The notes under the pieces were generated by a model. The model ran no database searches. It saw only the letters and a program-made list of their open reading frames with translations, and was not told where the DNA came from. From NCBI RefSeq assembly GCF_900312675.1, contig NZ_OMPC01000006.1, positions 124,001 to 188,000 of the forward strand: 64,000 bases of DNA. Reading direction: 5' to 3'. Below are positions 9,993 to 18,832 of the stretch, in pieces. Numbering within the stretch: the stretch's first letter is position 1; the number at the start of each line of letters is the position of its first letter. The stretch is from Aliivibrio sp. EL58. GTDB taxonomy: Bacteria; Pseudomonadota; Gammaproteobacteria; Enterobacterales; Vibrionaceae. A program made the translations under genes and the position numbers.

Positions 9993-10331
9993 CTAGATGC
10001 CCAAACTAATTACTAAGAAAAACACAGCCACACTCACTAGTAATAACGCACTAGAGAGCATAAATAAATAACGGGCTTTTTCGCATTTAAAGACAAAGAG
10101 TGTGTCGTAATGATCTAGATACTCTTCTTGCCATAGATATTGAAACAGTTTGGTTTGCTTACCAATGTTACCGTGGGTAGTGAAGAATCCACGACCATCT
10201 ACTTGCTGATAAAGTAAAGGGTGCGCTTCTTTCATCACAAAAAGAAGGGTTTTTAATGTGCTCAAATAACGAATAATGTTGATACCCGTTACTGAAAATA
10301 ACGCTAATAATATAAGGTCGCCACTTATCAT
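9993..10331 (-). CDS. uspB: Universal stress protein B
   Basis: Small inner-membrane protein, linked in E. coli to stationary phase and ethanol resistance under RpoS. A hydrophobic N-terminal helix, the conserved [17 protein letters not shown] segment and a C-terminal hydrophobic helix match UspB. The ATG at 10331 (MISGD) is chosen over a GTG two codons upstream because GAGG lies five bases before it and E. coli UspB also begins MIS. It lies near ftnA and uspA, as uspB and uspA are neighbours in enterobacteria, but here ftnA separates them. Confidence 0.9.
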   Translation of the reverse strand: MISGDLILLALFSVTGINIIRYLSTLKTLLFVMKEAHPLLYQQVDGRGFFTTHGNIGKQTKLFQYLWQEEYLDHYDTLFVFKCEKARYLFMLSSALLLVSVAVFFLVISLGI

Positions 10332-10425
10332 AATCACCTCGACATACTTGTCTATGTGCTTAATAAGTAACGACCCTTGATGTACTTACATTATCTGTAG
10401 ACGTCTACATTGCAAAGATTGATAC

Positions 10426-10953
10426 TTATCCAGCAGTGCTATCCATAATAGATGTAGAACCAGATTTTGCTAATACTGCTAAATCTTTATCGATAAAGAA
10501 CAATGCTTTACCGTCTTCACCTACTAGGTCAATTTTATCTAAAATACCTTTGAATAATTTCTCTTCTTCATGCTGCTCAGCCACATACCACTGAAGGAAA
10601 TTAAACGTTGAGTAGTCTTGTGCAGTAAACGCCACATGAGCCAGTTTATTGATCTCTTGCGTGATCATTTGCTCATGTTCCAATGTGGTACGAAATACAT
10701 CGCCTAAGCCAGAAAACTCTGATTGTGGGGCTTCAATCGCACCTAAGATTGGCATCGCGCCAGTTTCACTTACATAAGTAAATAAACGCTGCATATGCTC
10801 CATTTCTTCGGTTGCGTGAGCTCGGAAAAATGACGCTGCGCCATCAAAACCTTTGTCTTCACACCAAGCACTCATCTGTAAGTATAGATTAGATGAGAAA
10901 AATTCTAGGTTAATTTGTGCATTTAGATGATCAACCATCGTTTTAGCTAACAT
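10426..10953 (-). CDS. ftnA: Non-haem ferritin
   Basis: Iron-storage protein that forms a 24-subunit shell and oxidises ferrous iron at a diiron site. The 175-residue four-helix protein has the bacterial ferritin sequence [21 protein letters not shown], the ferroxidase ligands in [11 protein letters not shown], and [13 protein letters not shown]. It is divergent from uspA across about 180 bases. I could not identify a convincing Fur site in that gap. Confidence 0.95.
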   Translation of the reverse strand: MLAKTMVDHLNAQINLEFFSSNLYLQMSAWCEDKGFDGAASFFRAHATEEMEHMQRLFTYVSETGAMPILGAIEAPQSEFSGLGDVFRTTLEHEQMITQEINKLAHVAFTAQDYSTFNFLQWYVAEQHEEEKLFKGILDKIDLVGEDGKALFFIDKDLAVLAKSGSTSIMDSTAG

Positions 10954-11135
10954 ATTTATGTTCCTTTATGAGCAATTATCATTAGAAATTACAACAATTC
11001 TATCATATCTCGTTCTACAAATACTTATTCAATCATCTGCAACAAGAACGAGATCTAGGCAACAAAAAAATAAAAGTACTGGTGATAATCTATCTTTATA
11101 AAGAGATTCAATATTGAATTTATAGGAGAAACATC

Positions 11136-11564
11136 ATGAGTTACCAACATATTCTTGTCGCTGTCGATTTAACAGAAGAGAGTAAATCTTTGGTTACTAA
11201 AGCTGCAGGGCTAGCAAAAGCTTTGGATGCTAAGGTTTCTTTTATTCATATCGATGTAAGCTACGCTGAGCTTTACACTGGCTTAATTGATATCAATCTT
11301 GCAGAAACACAACATCAGGCGATGGAAGCCTCAAAAGAAGCCATGAAGCACTTGGTGGAGTTTGCAGAGTACCCAATCCATAAAACATTAGTAAGTAGTG
11401 GTGATTTGAGTAATGAGCTGTGTGAGGCGATAGAAAACCTTGATGTCGACCTTGTGGTTTGTGGTCATCATCAAGATTTCTGGAGTAAATTGCTGTCATC
11501 AACCAGACAAGTGATCAACACCTGTCCTATTGATGTTCTTGTGGTGCCATTTAAAGACGAATAA
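11136..11564 (+). CDS. uspA: Universal stress protein A
   Basis: The 142-residue cytoplasmic protein starts SYQHILVAVDL and ends in the CPIDVLVVP strand typical of the UspA subfamily. The ATP-binding GxxG(9)GS signature is not obvious (the region reads CGHHQDFWSKLLSSTRQV), as in true UspA proteins, which do not bind ATP. TAGGAGAA lies seven bases before the ATG. It is divergent from ftnA. Confidence 0.93.
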   Translation: MSYQHILVAVDLTEESKSLVTKAAGLAKALDAKVSFIHIDVSYAELYTGLIDINLAETQHQAMEASKEAMKHLVEFAEYPIHKTLVSSGDLSNELCEAIENLDVDLVVCGHHQDFWSKLLSSTRQVINTCPIDVLVVPFKDE

Positions 11565-11630
11565 AGCTTAGCTAATTATGAGCTGATATATTTATAAGCA
11601 GACATATTTAACAAGCACGGTGCGGCTACA

Positions 11631-12431
11631 TTACATGGCCGCATTCACATATACATCAAAACGGTTCTTTTTCGTCTCAATCGCCATTGATGGTTTTTGG
11701 TTATCCAGCCACTCTGCGTAATCTGGACGTTTTACCACAACACGTTTCTTTGCCATGATTAATGCCGGTGCTAACAATGCATCGGCATCGTTATCTGCGC
11801 CAACTAAAGATTGAAAAACACGCATTTCTTTTTTCACTAATGCGCTTTTCTTTTTATTCTCAGGATGTGGGTACATAGGATCAAGATAAACCACATCAGG
11901 CTGTTGAAAGCTTTCTTGCGCCATTAATTGCTCTAACGCATCATGACTTGAAGCGTGAAGTAAAGACATTCGCTCTGAAACCCATGTACCGATTTCTGTA
12001 TCTTTTTTGGCGCGAGCTAAGCCATCATCAAGTAAGGCTGCAACCACTGGATGACGCTCTACCATTTGAACTTTACAACCTAACGATGCTAATACAAACG
12101 CATCACGTCCAAGCCCTGCCGTACCATCAAGCACAACTGGCGTTGCCCCTTTGTTTAAACCAACCGCTTTAGCAATAGATTGTCCTTTACCACCACCAAA
12201 TTTACGGCGATGAGCAACAGCACCTGAAACCAAGTCAACAAAGATTGCGCCTAGTTTAGGTTCATCACGCTTATGAAGTTCCAGCTGCTCTGTGGTTAAT
12301 ACCAAAGCAAAAACATTATCTTGGTCATGCGTTAATCCCCAGCGAGTGGCAATAGCCTCTAACTCAGGTTGACGATTTGGGTCTTCACACAATAACGCTA
12401 TTTGCACAGGGCACTCCACCGGCTTAATCAA
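11631..12431 (-). CDS. rsmJ: 16S rRNA (guanine-1516-N2)-methyltransferase
   Basis: Adds a methyl group to N2 of G1516 in 16S rRNA using S-adenosylmethionine. The 266-residue protein has the RsmJ features [19 protein letters not shown], the cofactor loop [19 protein letters not shown], and the catalytic [23 protein letters not shown]-type segment (key residues DPMYP near the C-terminal third). It is a single gene that converges on uspA. Confidence 0.93.
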   Translation of the reverse strand: MIKPVECPVQIALLCEDPNRQPELEAIATRWGLTHDQDNVFALVLTTEQLELHKRDEPKLGAIFVDLVSGAVAHRRKFGGGKGQSIAKAVGLNKGATPVVLDGTAGLGRDAFVLASLGCKVQMVERHPVVAALLDDGLARAKKDTEIGTWVSERMSLLHASSHDALEQLMAQESFQQPDVVYLDPMYPHPENKKKSALVKKEMRVFQSLVGADNDADALLAPALIMAKKRVVVKRPDYAEWLDNQKPSMAIETKKNRFDVYVNAAM

Positions 12432-12560
12432 TTAGGAACAGCAAGCGCCTATGGTAATAGATATTAATAAAAACGACTAGATAAAGTGCTCGCTGTCCTG
12501 GGGATCTTGAGGTAATTTAAAGACTGGACGATATAAATTCCCATCAGCTAAGGACGCTTC

Positions 12561-13022
12561 ATGAATCAAACCAACAAAATCGATGATCTCGACCGTGATA
12601 TTTTACAAGCGCTGATGAATGATGCCCGCACCCCTTACGCTGAATTAGCGAAGCGCTTTGATGTCAGCCCTGCAACCATCCATGTACGCATCGAGAAAAT
12701 GAAAGCTGCTAATATCATTGAAGGGACTGAGGTGATCGTTAACCCAAAAACATTAGGTTATGACGTCTGCTGTTTTATTGGGATTAATTTATACGCCGCT
12801 CGTGATTACCACTCAGCGCTTGCTAAATTAGATGCATTAGAAGAAGTGGTTGAGGCCTATTACACAACGGGGGCTTACAATATTTTTGTAAAATTGATGT
12901 GTAAGAGTATTCAAGAGCTGCAGCATGTGTTGATTGATAAGCTGCAAGCGATTGAGGAAGTGCAGTCGACTGAGACGCTGATCTCGTTGCAGAATCCGAT
13001 CAGTAGGAATGTGAAGCCGTAA
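12561..13022 (+). CDS. asnC: AsnC, Lrp-family transcriptional regulator
   Basis: The 153-residue protein aligns over its length with E. coli AsnC as I remember it: an N-terminal helix-turn-helix (AELAKRFDVSPATIHVRIEKM), a short linker and the RAM effector domain (VVEAYYTTGAYNIFVKLMC). AsnC activates asnA, asparagine synthetase, when asparagine is low. asnA is not next to it here: the downstream gap holds dispersed repeats and then hemN on the other strand. The start follows AAGGACGCTTC. Confidence 0.93.
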   Translation: MNQTNKIDDLDRDILQALMNDARTPYAELAKRFDVSPATIHVRIEKMKAANIIEGTEVIVNPKTLGYDVCCFIGINLYAARDYHSALAKLDALEEVVEAYYTTGAYNIFVKLMCKSIQELQHVLIDKLQAIEEVQSTETLISLQNPISRNVKP

Positions 13023-13023
13023 A

Positions 13024-13156
13024 GGTAAGAGCAGGGTTCAGATCGGTCGCAAGCTCCCTTAAAGGATTCAGAGGTACTCGTTGTAATCACAGCACCAAAA
13101 CAGAAAGAACACTGCCTGAAACCTGCAAGCGAAGCGTCCTGAAACCTTGCTCTAAA
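13024..13156. repeat. Dispersed short repeat cluster between asnC and hemN
   Basis: It begins two bases after the asnC stop. It contains AGAGCAGGGTTCAGATCG, GGATTCAGAG, and CCTGAAACCTGCAAGCGAAGCG followed by CCTGAAACCTTGCTCT (each shown in part). These words match the repeat clusters near add/eda, gppA/hemB and tatD. No reading frame is present. Confidence 0.65.
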
Positions 13157-13160
13157 AACA

Positions 13161-13195
13161 AAAAAACCGCAGGTGCATCAACACCTACGGCTTCA
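13161..13195 (-). terminator. Intrinsic terminator downstream of hemN
   Basis: The stem CCGCAGGTG / CACCTACGG at 13167-13190 has one mismatch, and on the minus strand it is followed by a run of seven T. It probably serves hemN; asnC may also use it, but less well. Confidence 0.7.
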
Positions 13196-13264
13196 AATTT
13201 TTAGACAAACTACAACGCTTTTACTCGCCCCTCGAAGGACGAAGTCCGTTCTCGCATCTCGTTC

Positions 13265-14638
13265 CTAGATCACTCTAGAAAACTGCTGCTGACGCGCACG
13301 ATCTCGCAAGTATTTATCAAAACACATACAGATATTACGGATCAATAAACGACCACGCAGTTCAACGTCAATACGCCCTTCGTGCATAGTCACTAATTCA
13401 TCGTTAATAAACGTTTGTAGAAGCTTAATGTCTTCCGCGAAGTACTTATCAAAGTCTAAATTAAACTCCGCTTCAATCGCTTTGGTATCCAGGGTGAAAT
13501 TACAGATAAGCTGTTTAATCACTTCACGACGAATTAAATCATCTTGGTCTAGCGCAACACCACGCCACAGAGCGTGACGTTTTTCGTCAACCTGAGCGTA
13601 ATATTCTTTTAAGTCTTTTTTGTTCTGTGCGTAGCTGTCGCCAATCATTGAGATAGCTGATACGCCCATCCCCAATAAATCACACTCACCTTGAGTGGTG
13701 TAACCTTGGAAGTTACGGTGAAGAATGCCTTCACGCTGTGCAACTGCTAGTTCATCATCAGGCAGTGCAAAGTGATCCATACCGATAAACTGGTAGCCTG
13801 CTCCAGTTAGGTTTTCGATGGTTTCTTGCAGCATCACTAATTTTTCAGCAGGTGCTGGTAAGTCAGCATCTTTGATTTTACGTTGCGCAGCAAACAGCGT
13901 TGGCATGTGTGCATAGTTAAATACAGACAAACGACCCGGTTCCATTTCTAGTACACGCTTGATCGTTAATGCTAAAGATTCTGCTGATTGCTTTGGTAAA
14001 CCGTAAATCAAATCAAGATTGGTTGAGCGGAAACCTAAGTCTTTTGCTCGTTGTACCATAGAGATAATAAAATCTTCATCTTGATCGCGGTTAACCAAGT
14101 GCTGAACTTCTTTATTGAAGTCTTGTACACCAATGCTTAGACGGTTGAAGCCTTCATCACGTAGATGATCAAGCATATCCAATTCAATTTCACGCGGGTC
14201 AACTTCAATGCTGATCTCTGCGCCTTCTTCAAAGTTAAACTCACCACGTAATAAATTCATTAAGCGAGTAAACTGAATTTTAGTTAGGAAGGTTGGAGTA
14301 CCACCACCAAAATGCAATTGCGTTACTTTACGTTCAGTAAACAGTGCTGCACGCTGACGGATTTCTAGTTCTAGTGAATCTAAATAAATATCCGCTTTAT
14401 GGTGATGACGAGTGATCACTTTATTACAGCCACAGAAGTAACATAGCTTGTGACAGAATGGGATATGAATATAAAGAGACAATGGGCGTTCAGGGTACTG
14501 AGTACACGCCATATCGAATTCAGCAGGAGTATAAGCTTCGTGAAACTCTAAAGCGGTTGGGTAAGAGGTGTAACGTGGACCTGAGTAGTTATACTTCTCA
14601 ATGATCTCTTGGTCCCATACTATTTGTTGATTTGACAT
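13265..14638 (-). CDS. hemN: Oxygen-independent coproporphyrinogen III oxidase
   Basis: Radical-SAM enzyme that decarboxylates two propionates of coproporphyrinogen III without oxygen in haem synthesis. The 457-residue length equals that of E. coli HemN. The iron-sulphur motif reads CHKLCYFCGC, with ligands Cys62, Cys66 and Cys69, followed by the GGGTPTFL motif and GMDHFALPDDEL. The C-terminal HemN domain is complete. It is the most upstream of a run of minus-strand genes but is separated from the next by about 100 bases, so it probably has its own promoter. Confidence 0.95.
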   Translation of the reverse strand: MSNQQIVWDQEIIEKYNYSGPRYTSYPTALEFHEAYTPAEFDMACTQYPERPLSLYIHIPFCHKLCYFCGCNKVITRHHHKADIYLDSLELEIRQRAALFTERKVTQLHFGGGTPTFLTKIQFTRLMNLLRGEFNFEEGAEISIEVDPREIELDMLDHLRDEGFNRLSIGVQDFNKEVQHLVNRDQDEDFIISMVQRAKDLGFRSTNLDLIYGLPKQSAESLALTIKRVLEMEPGRLSVFNYAHMPTLFAAQRKIKDADLPAPAEKLVMLQETIENLTGAGYQFIGMDHFALPDDELAVAQREGILHRNFQGYTTQGECDLLGMGVSAISMIGDSYAQNKKDLKEYYAQVDEKRHALWRGVALDQDDLIRREVIKQLICNFTLDTKAIEAEFNLDFDKYFAEDIKLLQTFINDELVTMHEGRIDVELRGRLLIRNICMCFDKYLRDRARQQQFSRVI

Positions 14639-14744
14639 GACTAACTTCCATCTCTTTATATCTGCATTGACACTATTCCTGCATCATAAAGCATTTGCTT
14701 CACAAAGCCGATGACTTCAATGCAGTGGTAAATAGAAGTGTCGA

Positions 14745-15236
14745 TCAGATCATTTTAATATCAATTTTTTGATTCAGTGGCTTAATACGATCATGCAATT
14801 GTTGAATTTCAATTTTAATCATATCTTGCAGACGAGCTTCCGCTTTAGTTCGAACTAAATTGTCTTTCATTCGATCTTGTTTTGCGAGTTCTTGTCTTGC
14901 ATCACCGCGTGGCATGTCTTTGACTACATGAAATAACTCAGATAACGCAGGGTAATCTTGTTCAACATCAATACGGTCATCTTCTTGTAGATAATCCATA
15001 ATGCTGTACAAACGAATCGCCAACTCAGAGTGATCACATTGCTCTTGCATACCAGCCTGACAAAGCAGCACCACATTCTCAAAAATATTGGCGTTACGTT
15101 TTTGTATCGCCAATTTTCTGTGTTGTTCTTGCAGTTCCTTCTGCTTTTTTAACTTCATCAGTAAACTGCCAGCATAACCGGCTAGTGCAAGAATAATTGC
15201 ACCGCCAAGCAGTGCTAACAGGGTTACTGTAGACAT
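14745..15236 (-). CDS. DUF2489-like membrane-anchored protein
   Basis: The 163-residue protein has one N-terminal membrane helix (about residues 5-25), then a basic coiled segment and a helical cytoplasmic domain with GMQEQCDHSELAIRLYSIMD. I recall this family as DUF2489, commonly found beside yihI in Vibrionaceae. Its function is unknown. It starts 2 bases after yihI ends, so the two are almost certainly co-transcribed. Confidence 0.75.
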   Translation of the reverse strand: MSTVTLLALLGGAIILALAGYAGSLLMKLKKQKELQEQHRKLAIQKRNANIFENVVLLCQAGMQEQCDHSELAIRLYSIMDYLQEDDRIDVEQDYPALSELFHVVKDMPRGDARQELAKQDRMKDNLVRTKAEARLQDMIKIEIQQLHDRIKPLNQKIDIKMI

Positions 15237-15238
15237 AA

Positions 15239-15793
15239 TTACTTAAAGTCATCCATGTTGAAGTCATCAAATTCCGCAAGTAGATCGTCATCGCTTTTCG
15301 CTTTGCGCTCTGCAAACTCAGGGAATTCAGCAATTTCTTCTTCTGATTCTGTTTCTTCGTCATCTAATAAGCCTAAACGACCCATTAAGTGCTCGATACG
15401 TGCCAATTTCTCATCCACGTATTTCTGAAGACCAGTACCTAGGTTCTCACCATTATCGAGACGGTCTAGAAGAACCATTAGCTGTGCATCATTTTCTAAC
15501 ATCGCAAGCTCTTGCTCATTCGTTAGACGACGCTCTTGCTTACTTGTTTTCTTCTTCTCTTCAACAACAAGTTGAATTGGTTTTTTACTACCAATACGAG
15601 GATCTTTTTTCTGAGCGAAACGACGATTTTGTTCTGCGTTACTTTCAGCATTACGAGCACCGGCTTTTAGGCCTTTACGCTTTCTTTTACGCTTGATTTC
15701 GCGGCTGTCTACGTCACGATCAGTACGGTTACGTGTTACAACTACTGGCTCACTCGCCATTCCCGGAGTACGGGCTTTTTTAATACGGCTCAT
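15239..15793 (-). CDS. yihI: Der GTPase-activating protein YihI
   Basis: YihI stimulates the GTPase of Der (EngA) and so delays 50S ribosome assembly. The 184-residue protein has the expected pattern: a very basic N-terminal half (RKRKRKGLKAGARN), then an acidic C-terminal half with the conserved LMVLLDRLDNGE segment. Its start codon overlaps the stop codon of the upstream methyltransferase gene, and the DUF2489-like gene follows 2 bases after it. Confidence 0.9.
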   Translation of the reverse strand: MSRIKKARTPGMASEPVVVTRNRTDRDVDSREIKRKRKRKGLKAGARNAESNAEQNRRFAQKKDPRIGSKKPIQLVVEEKKKTSKQERRLTNEQELAMLENDAQLMVLLDRLDNGENLGTGLQKYVDEKLARIEHLMGRLGLLDDEETESEEEIAEFPEFAERKAKSDDDLLAEFDDFNMDDFK

Positions 15794-16437
15794 TACTGGG
15801 TTTTCCTCAGTAAGATGACATCATCTCCAACAAATTCTAGCTCAAGTCGGTAGCGTTTTGCTACAAACTCAAACGTTTCCCTGCTGAAGAAGCTGACATG
15901 GGTTAAATCACTCTTGTAATGCCAAGTGGCAAACGCGCTTTCGTCCCTGGCTAGTTTCGTCATGATACCTAACCAACCTCCAGGTTTTATCAAGCTCAAT
16001 AACAATTCCAATTCGTTTTGAGGTTGATAAAAATGCTCAATAGCTTCTGTACAACTGACGAAGTCATACTGCTTATTGAACACGGACTTATCTGGTGTGT
16101 AATAAATATCATAGAGTTCGATATGGTGACCGGCCTCTCTCATCATATGAGCAAGCAATGGTCCAGGGCCACATCCAAAATCTAGTCCTTGTTGCGGTGT
16201 CTCACCAACACGTTGCAACAGCGGCTCAGAAAATCGAGATAAGAAGGTTCGGTACCCTTCATCTTCAAGATTATTTTTATGGCAATCATAGTGCGCTTTT
16301 TCTGCTTTTGCGTCGAAACGATCTGCCTCATCCACATAAATAAGATAGCAGTGCTGACAGCGATAATAGCGTCGGTGCTTATCTTGGTGGAATTTATCAG
16401 CATGTAAATGCTGACACAAAGGGCAAGGCTGCATCAT
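15793..16437 (-). CDS. Class I SAM-dependent methyltransferase with N-terminal zinc-knuckle
   Basis: The N-terminus has a paired Cys motif (CPLC at residues 4-7, later CQHC), then a Rossmann methyltransferase domain (GLDFGCGPGPLLAHMM, FVSCTEAIEHFYQP). I start at the ATG pair MMQPCPLC (215 residues). A longer frame begins at 16524, but that start lies inside the terminator hairpin of the cytochrome gene, and a TATACT element lies between the two. The substrate is unknown. The stop overlaps the yihI start. Confidence 0.75.
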   Translation of the reverse strand: MMQPCPLCQHLHADKFHQDKHRRYYRCQHCYLIYVDEADRFDAKAEKAHYDCHKNNLEDEGYRTFLSRFSEPLLQRVGETPQQGLDFGCGPGPLLAHMMREAGHHIELYDIYYTPDKSVFNKQYDFVSCTEAIEHFYQPQNELELLLSLIKPGGWLGIMTKLARDESAFATWHYKSDLTHVSFFSRETFEFVAKRYRLELEFVGDDVILLRKTQ

Positions 16438-16524
16438 AAGCTCACTACTGCTCCCTGAAAATTCTAGGGGCGGAAGTATACCCGATACTGGTGCAAAGAT
16501 AATCGTTTTAACGTTTTTTTTCAT

Positions 16525-16555
16525 AAAAAAAGCAGCTACAAGAGCTGCTTTTTAA
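16525..16555 (-). terminator. Intrinsic terminator of the cytochrome c4 gene
   Basis: The stem AGCAGCT / AGCTGCT with a 5-base loop is flanked by A and T runs. On the minus strand it is followed by seven T. Confidence 0.8.
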
Positions 16556-16590
16556 AATTTGGACTCTTATTGAAGAGTTTACATTAATAA

Positions 16591-17208
16591 TTAATGTAAA
16601 CCACCAACGTATTTAGACAATGTTGAAATGTCTTCATCCGTCAGTTTCTTCGAAATATCTCGCATCATCGCGTTCATATCATTAGAACGATCACCTGAGC
16701 GGAATTTTTCTAACTGCGCTTTAATGTAATCAGAGTGTTGACCTGAAATCTTAGGAAAACCAGACAATGATGTACCATTACCACGAGGACCATGACACGC
16801 AACACACGCCGTAATTCCACGTTCCATATCACCCGCTAAGTACAAGGCTTTACCAGCAGGAATCGACTCTTCTGGTGTTGTATTATCAGCCATCGGTAAA
16901 GAGGCATAATACGCGGCAATATCCTTAGCTCCTTGCTCATCAACGCCCATCGCCATTGCACCCATTACTGGGTCCATACGACCTTGTTTACCTTGAGTTT
17001 GCATACCTAATTTAAATTCATTAATTTGCTTTTCAAGATAACCTGCGTGTTGACCTGCTAGGTTTGGGTATTGGGTCAAAGCACTATTACCTTCTTGACC
17101 ATGACACGCCGTACATGTTGCAGATTTTTGCTTTCCAGCTTCGATATCTCCTTGAGCCCATGTTGAGCAACTAGCTAGGAGAGTTAATATCAGCGCTAAT
17201 TTTTTCAT
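16591..17208 (-). CDS. Dihaem cytochrome c4
   Basis: Periplasmic electron carrier that passes electrons to terminal oxidases. A signal peptide (about residues 1-18, ending TWA) is followed by two similar cytochrome domains with haem sites CTACH (32-36) and CVACH (135-139) and with methionine ligand regions around MDPVMGAMA and MNAMMRD. The 205-residue length fits cytochrome c4. It is divergent from engB, as in other gammaproteobacteria. Confidence 0.93.
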   Translation of the reverse strand: MKKLALILTLLASCSTWAQGDIEAGKQKSATCTACHGQEGNSALTQYPNLAGQHAGYLEKQINEFKLGMQTQGKQGRMDPVMGAMAMGVDEQGAKDIAAYYASLPMADNTTPEESIPAGKALYLAGDMERGITACVACHGPRGNGTSLSGFPKISGQHSDYIKAQLEKFRSGDRSNDMNAMMRDISKKLTDEDISTLSKYVGGLH

Positions 17209-17495
17209 GACATTCCATTTATTATTATCGTTCCCTCACAATGAGTTATCCTTTTTAATAGGATTTATTTACATTGTGTTGGATATTAAGCTTCCAGTAC
17301 CGCTCTAAATTGGCTACAGCATGGTACAATGAGCGACCTTTACCGTTTTTGTTCTAAGTTTGTCACCATAACGTTAATAGTGACATCCTTAATGCGGTTA
17401 TTTTACACATTTTCACAAAAAAGTAATCAGCTGACTACAATAATCCTACTTGGATCATTATCTACAGCTTGGTTTCCTTCGAGACGGAGTTAACA

Positions 17496-18143
17496 GTGAG
17501 CAAAATCATTCACTACCAAAAGACGCACTTCATTACCAGTGCACCAGATATTCGCCATCTACCTGAAGATGAAGGTATTGAAGTTGCCTTCGCTGGCCGT
17601 TCGAATGCGGGTAAATCAAGCGCATTAAACCGCTTAACAAACCAAAGAGGCTTAGCTAAAACATCTAAGACTCCTGGTCGTACGCAATTAATTAACTTAT
17701 TCAAAGTTGATGAAAACTGCCATATCGTGGATTTACCAGGATACGGCTTTGCTCAAGTACCAATTGAGATGAAAAAGAAGTGGCAGAAATCTTTAGGTGA
17801 ATACCTACAGAAGCGTCAGTGCTTAAAAGGCTTAGTGGTATTGATGGATATCCGTCACCCGCTTAAAGATATTGACCAACAACTTGTGTTTTGGGCTGTT
17901 GATCAAAATATTCCAGTACAAATCTTATTAACTAAAGCTGACAAGCTGAAAAGTGGTGCGCGTAAAGCTCAAGTGCTAAAAGTGCGTGAAGCTGCAGTAG
18001 ATTTTGGTGGTGAAGTGGTGGTTGATGCATTTTCTTCATTAAAGGGCATTGGTGTTGATATTCTTCGTGCCAAGCTAGATACATGGTTTGCACCAGCTTT
18101 TGAAATCGATGATGAATTCATTGAAGGTCTAGATGCTGAATAA
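17496..18143 (+). CDS. engB: Ribosome-assembly GTPase EngB (YihA/YsxC)
   Basis: Essential GTPase for late 50S assembly. I start at the GTG of [11 protein letters not shown] (215 residues) because GGAG lies eight bases upstream and the nine residues before it are unconserved. GTPase motifs: P-loop GRSNAGKSS (34-42), switch [14 protein letters not shown], and TKADK. It precedes the spf-polA region, the same order as in E. coli, but with inverted spf and polA relative to it. Confidence 0.95.
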   Translation: MSKIIHYQKTHFITSAPDIRHLPEDEGIEVAFAGRSNAGKSSALNRLTNQRGLAKTSKTPGRTQLINLFKVDENCHIVDLPGYGFAQVPIEMKKKWQKSLGEYLQKRQCLKGLVVLMDIRHPLKDIDQQLVFWAVDQNIPVQILLTKADKLKSGARKAQVLKVREAAVDFGGEVVVDAFSSLKGIGVDILRAKLDTWFAPAFEIDDEFIEGLDAE

Positions 18144-18170
18144 ACAGAGTATATAGATACAGCCTGTGAC

Positions 18171-18199
18171 AAAAAATAACCCCACCTTAAGTGGTGGGG
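18171..18199 (-). terminator. Orphan minus-strand terminator hairpin
   Basis: A perfect 7-bp GC stem (CCCCACC / GGTGGGG) with a 6-base loop. On the minus strand it runs into TTATTTTTT, while on the plus strand no T run follows, so it is built to stop minus-strand transcripts. No gene is visible on that strand between here and the spf terminator at 18504. Confidence 0.65.
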
Positions 18200-18503
18200 A
18201 AATGGGAGAGATAAAGAGGTGTTTTTATTTTTCTGCCGCGCATAATGCTACAATCTTCTCTTCGAAACAAATCCTCGAAAAAGCCAAATCCCTTTAAGAA
18301 TTAATAACACACTTAAAAACAACAAATCTGTCTTGAAAATCACGTAGAAACAAACCTATCCATTAAAAAACAATAAGTTAAGATAATTATGTGAATTAAT
18401 TATCAATAAAGCAACTTGTAGTAAAATTACATATATTGAAAGATAAGAAGAAAGGAAAAAGTGAAGAGAAAACCTGAAGATGACTTTTTAGAAGGCCAGA
18501 AAG
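18200..18503. other. AT-rich spacer between engB and spf, possible small RNA region
   Basis: There is no credible protein gene. Read on the minus strand, a TTGATA hexamer near 18400 and AT-rich -10-like words (TATCTT) lie about 200 bases upstream of the orphan terminator at 18171-18199. This would fit a small transcript of roughly 200 nucleotides, but the promoter match is weak. Confidence 0.3.
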
Positions 18504-18612
18504 AAAAAACGCCCCAGTCAAAAAGGTTGACTGAGGCGGCTGAATTTAGCCAAATCCAATAACGTGAAACAAAAGGTCTGAAAGATAGAACATCTTTACC
18601 TCTGTACCCTAC
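18504..18612 (-). ncRNA. spf: Spot 42 small RNA
   Basis: The minus strand reads GTAGGGTACAGAGGTAAAGA at its 5' end, then CTATCTTTCAGACC, GGATTTGGCT, and a terminator stem GCCGCCTCAGTCA / TGACTGGGGCG with T run. This matches E. coli Spot 42 almost base for base in the three unstructured regions, and the 109-nucleotide length is the same. Spot 42 pairs with Hfq and represses secondary carbon and central metabolism genes. CRP-cAMP represses it in E. coli, and cyaA lies in this window. A TACATT -10-like element lies just upstream. Confidence 0.96.
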
Positions 18613-18725
18613 GCAGATAAATGTACAACAAACGAACAGTTTTGAAAACCTTTTTTTGTAATTTTTTTTCAGTTTCGTTCATAAAAACACAACATTCATC
18701 TGATGGAGGTCACTTTATTTTAGGT

Positions 18726-18752
18726 AAAAAAAAGCCAACGCGTGCGCTAGCT
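18726..18752 (-). terminator. Terminator downstream of polA
   Basis: An imperfect GC-rich inverted repeat (AGCCAACGCG / TGCGCTAGCT) is followed on the minus strand by eight T. It separates polA from spf. Confidence 0.6.
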
Positions 18753-18832
18753 CATAGTTTTAGTTTTAGATGTAACTTAGTTACAATTCAGTCAGTAATA
18801 AGTTTTATCATTTTTATAACAATATCGTTAGC

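Noticed and set aside
18560-18575. parS half-site (TGTTTCACGT on the minus strand) inside spf
   Set aside because: Only ten of 16 bases match and the segment belongs to the conserved Spot 42 sequence, so it is explained by the RNA.
18771-18785. 15-base perfect palindrome TGTAACTTAGTTACA after polA
   Set aside because: It lies in the 3' region of polA, between its stop codon and terminator, with no promoter nearby, and fits no regulator box well; short AT-rich palindromes are expected by chance.
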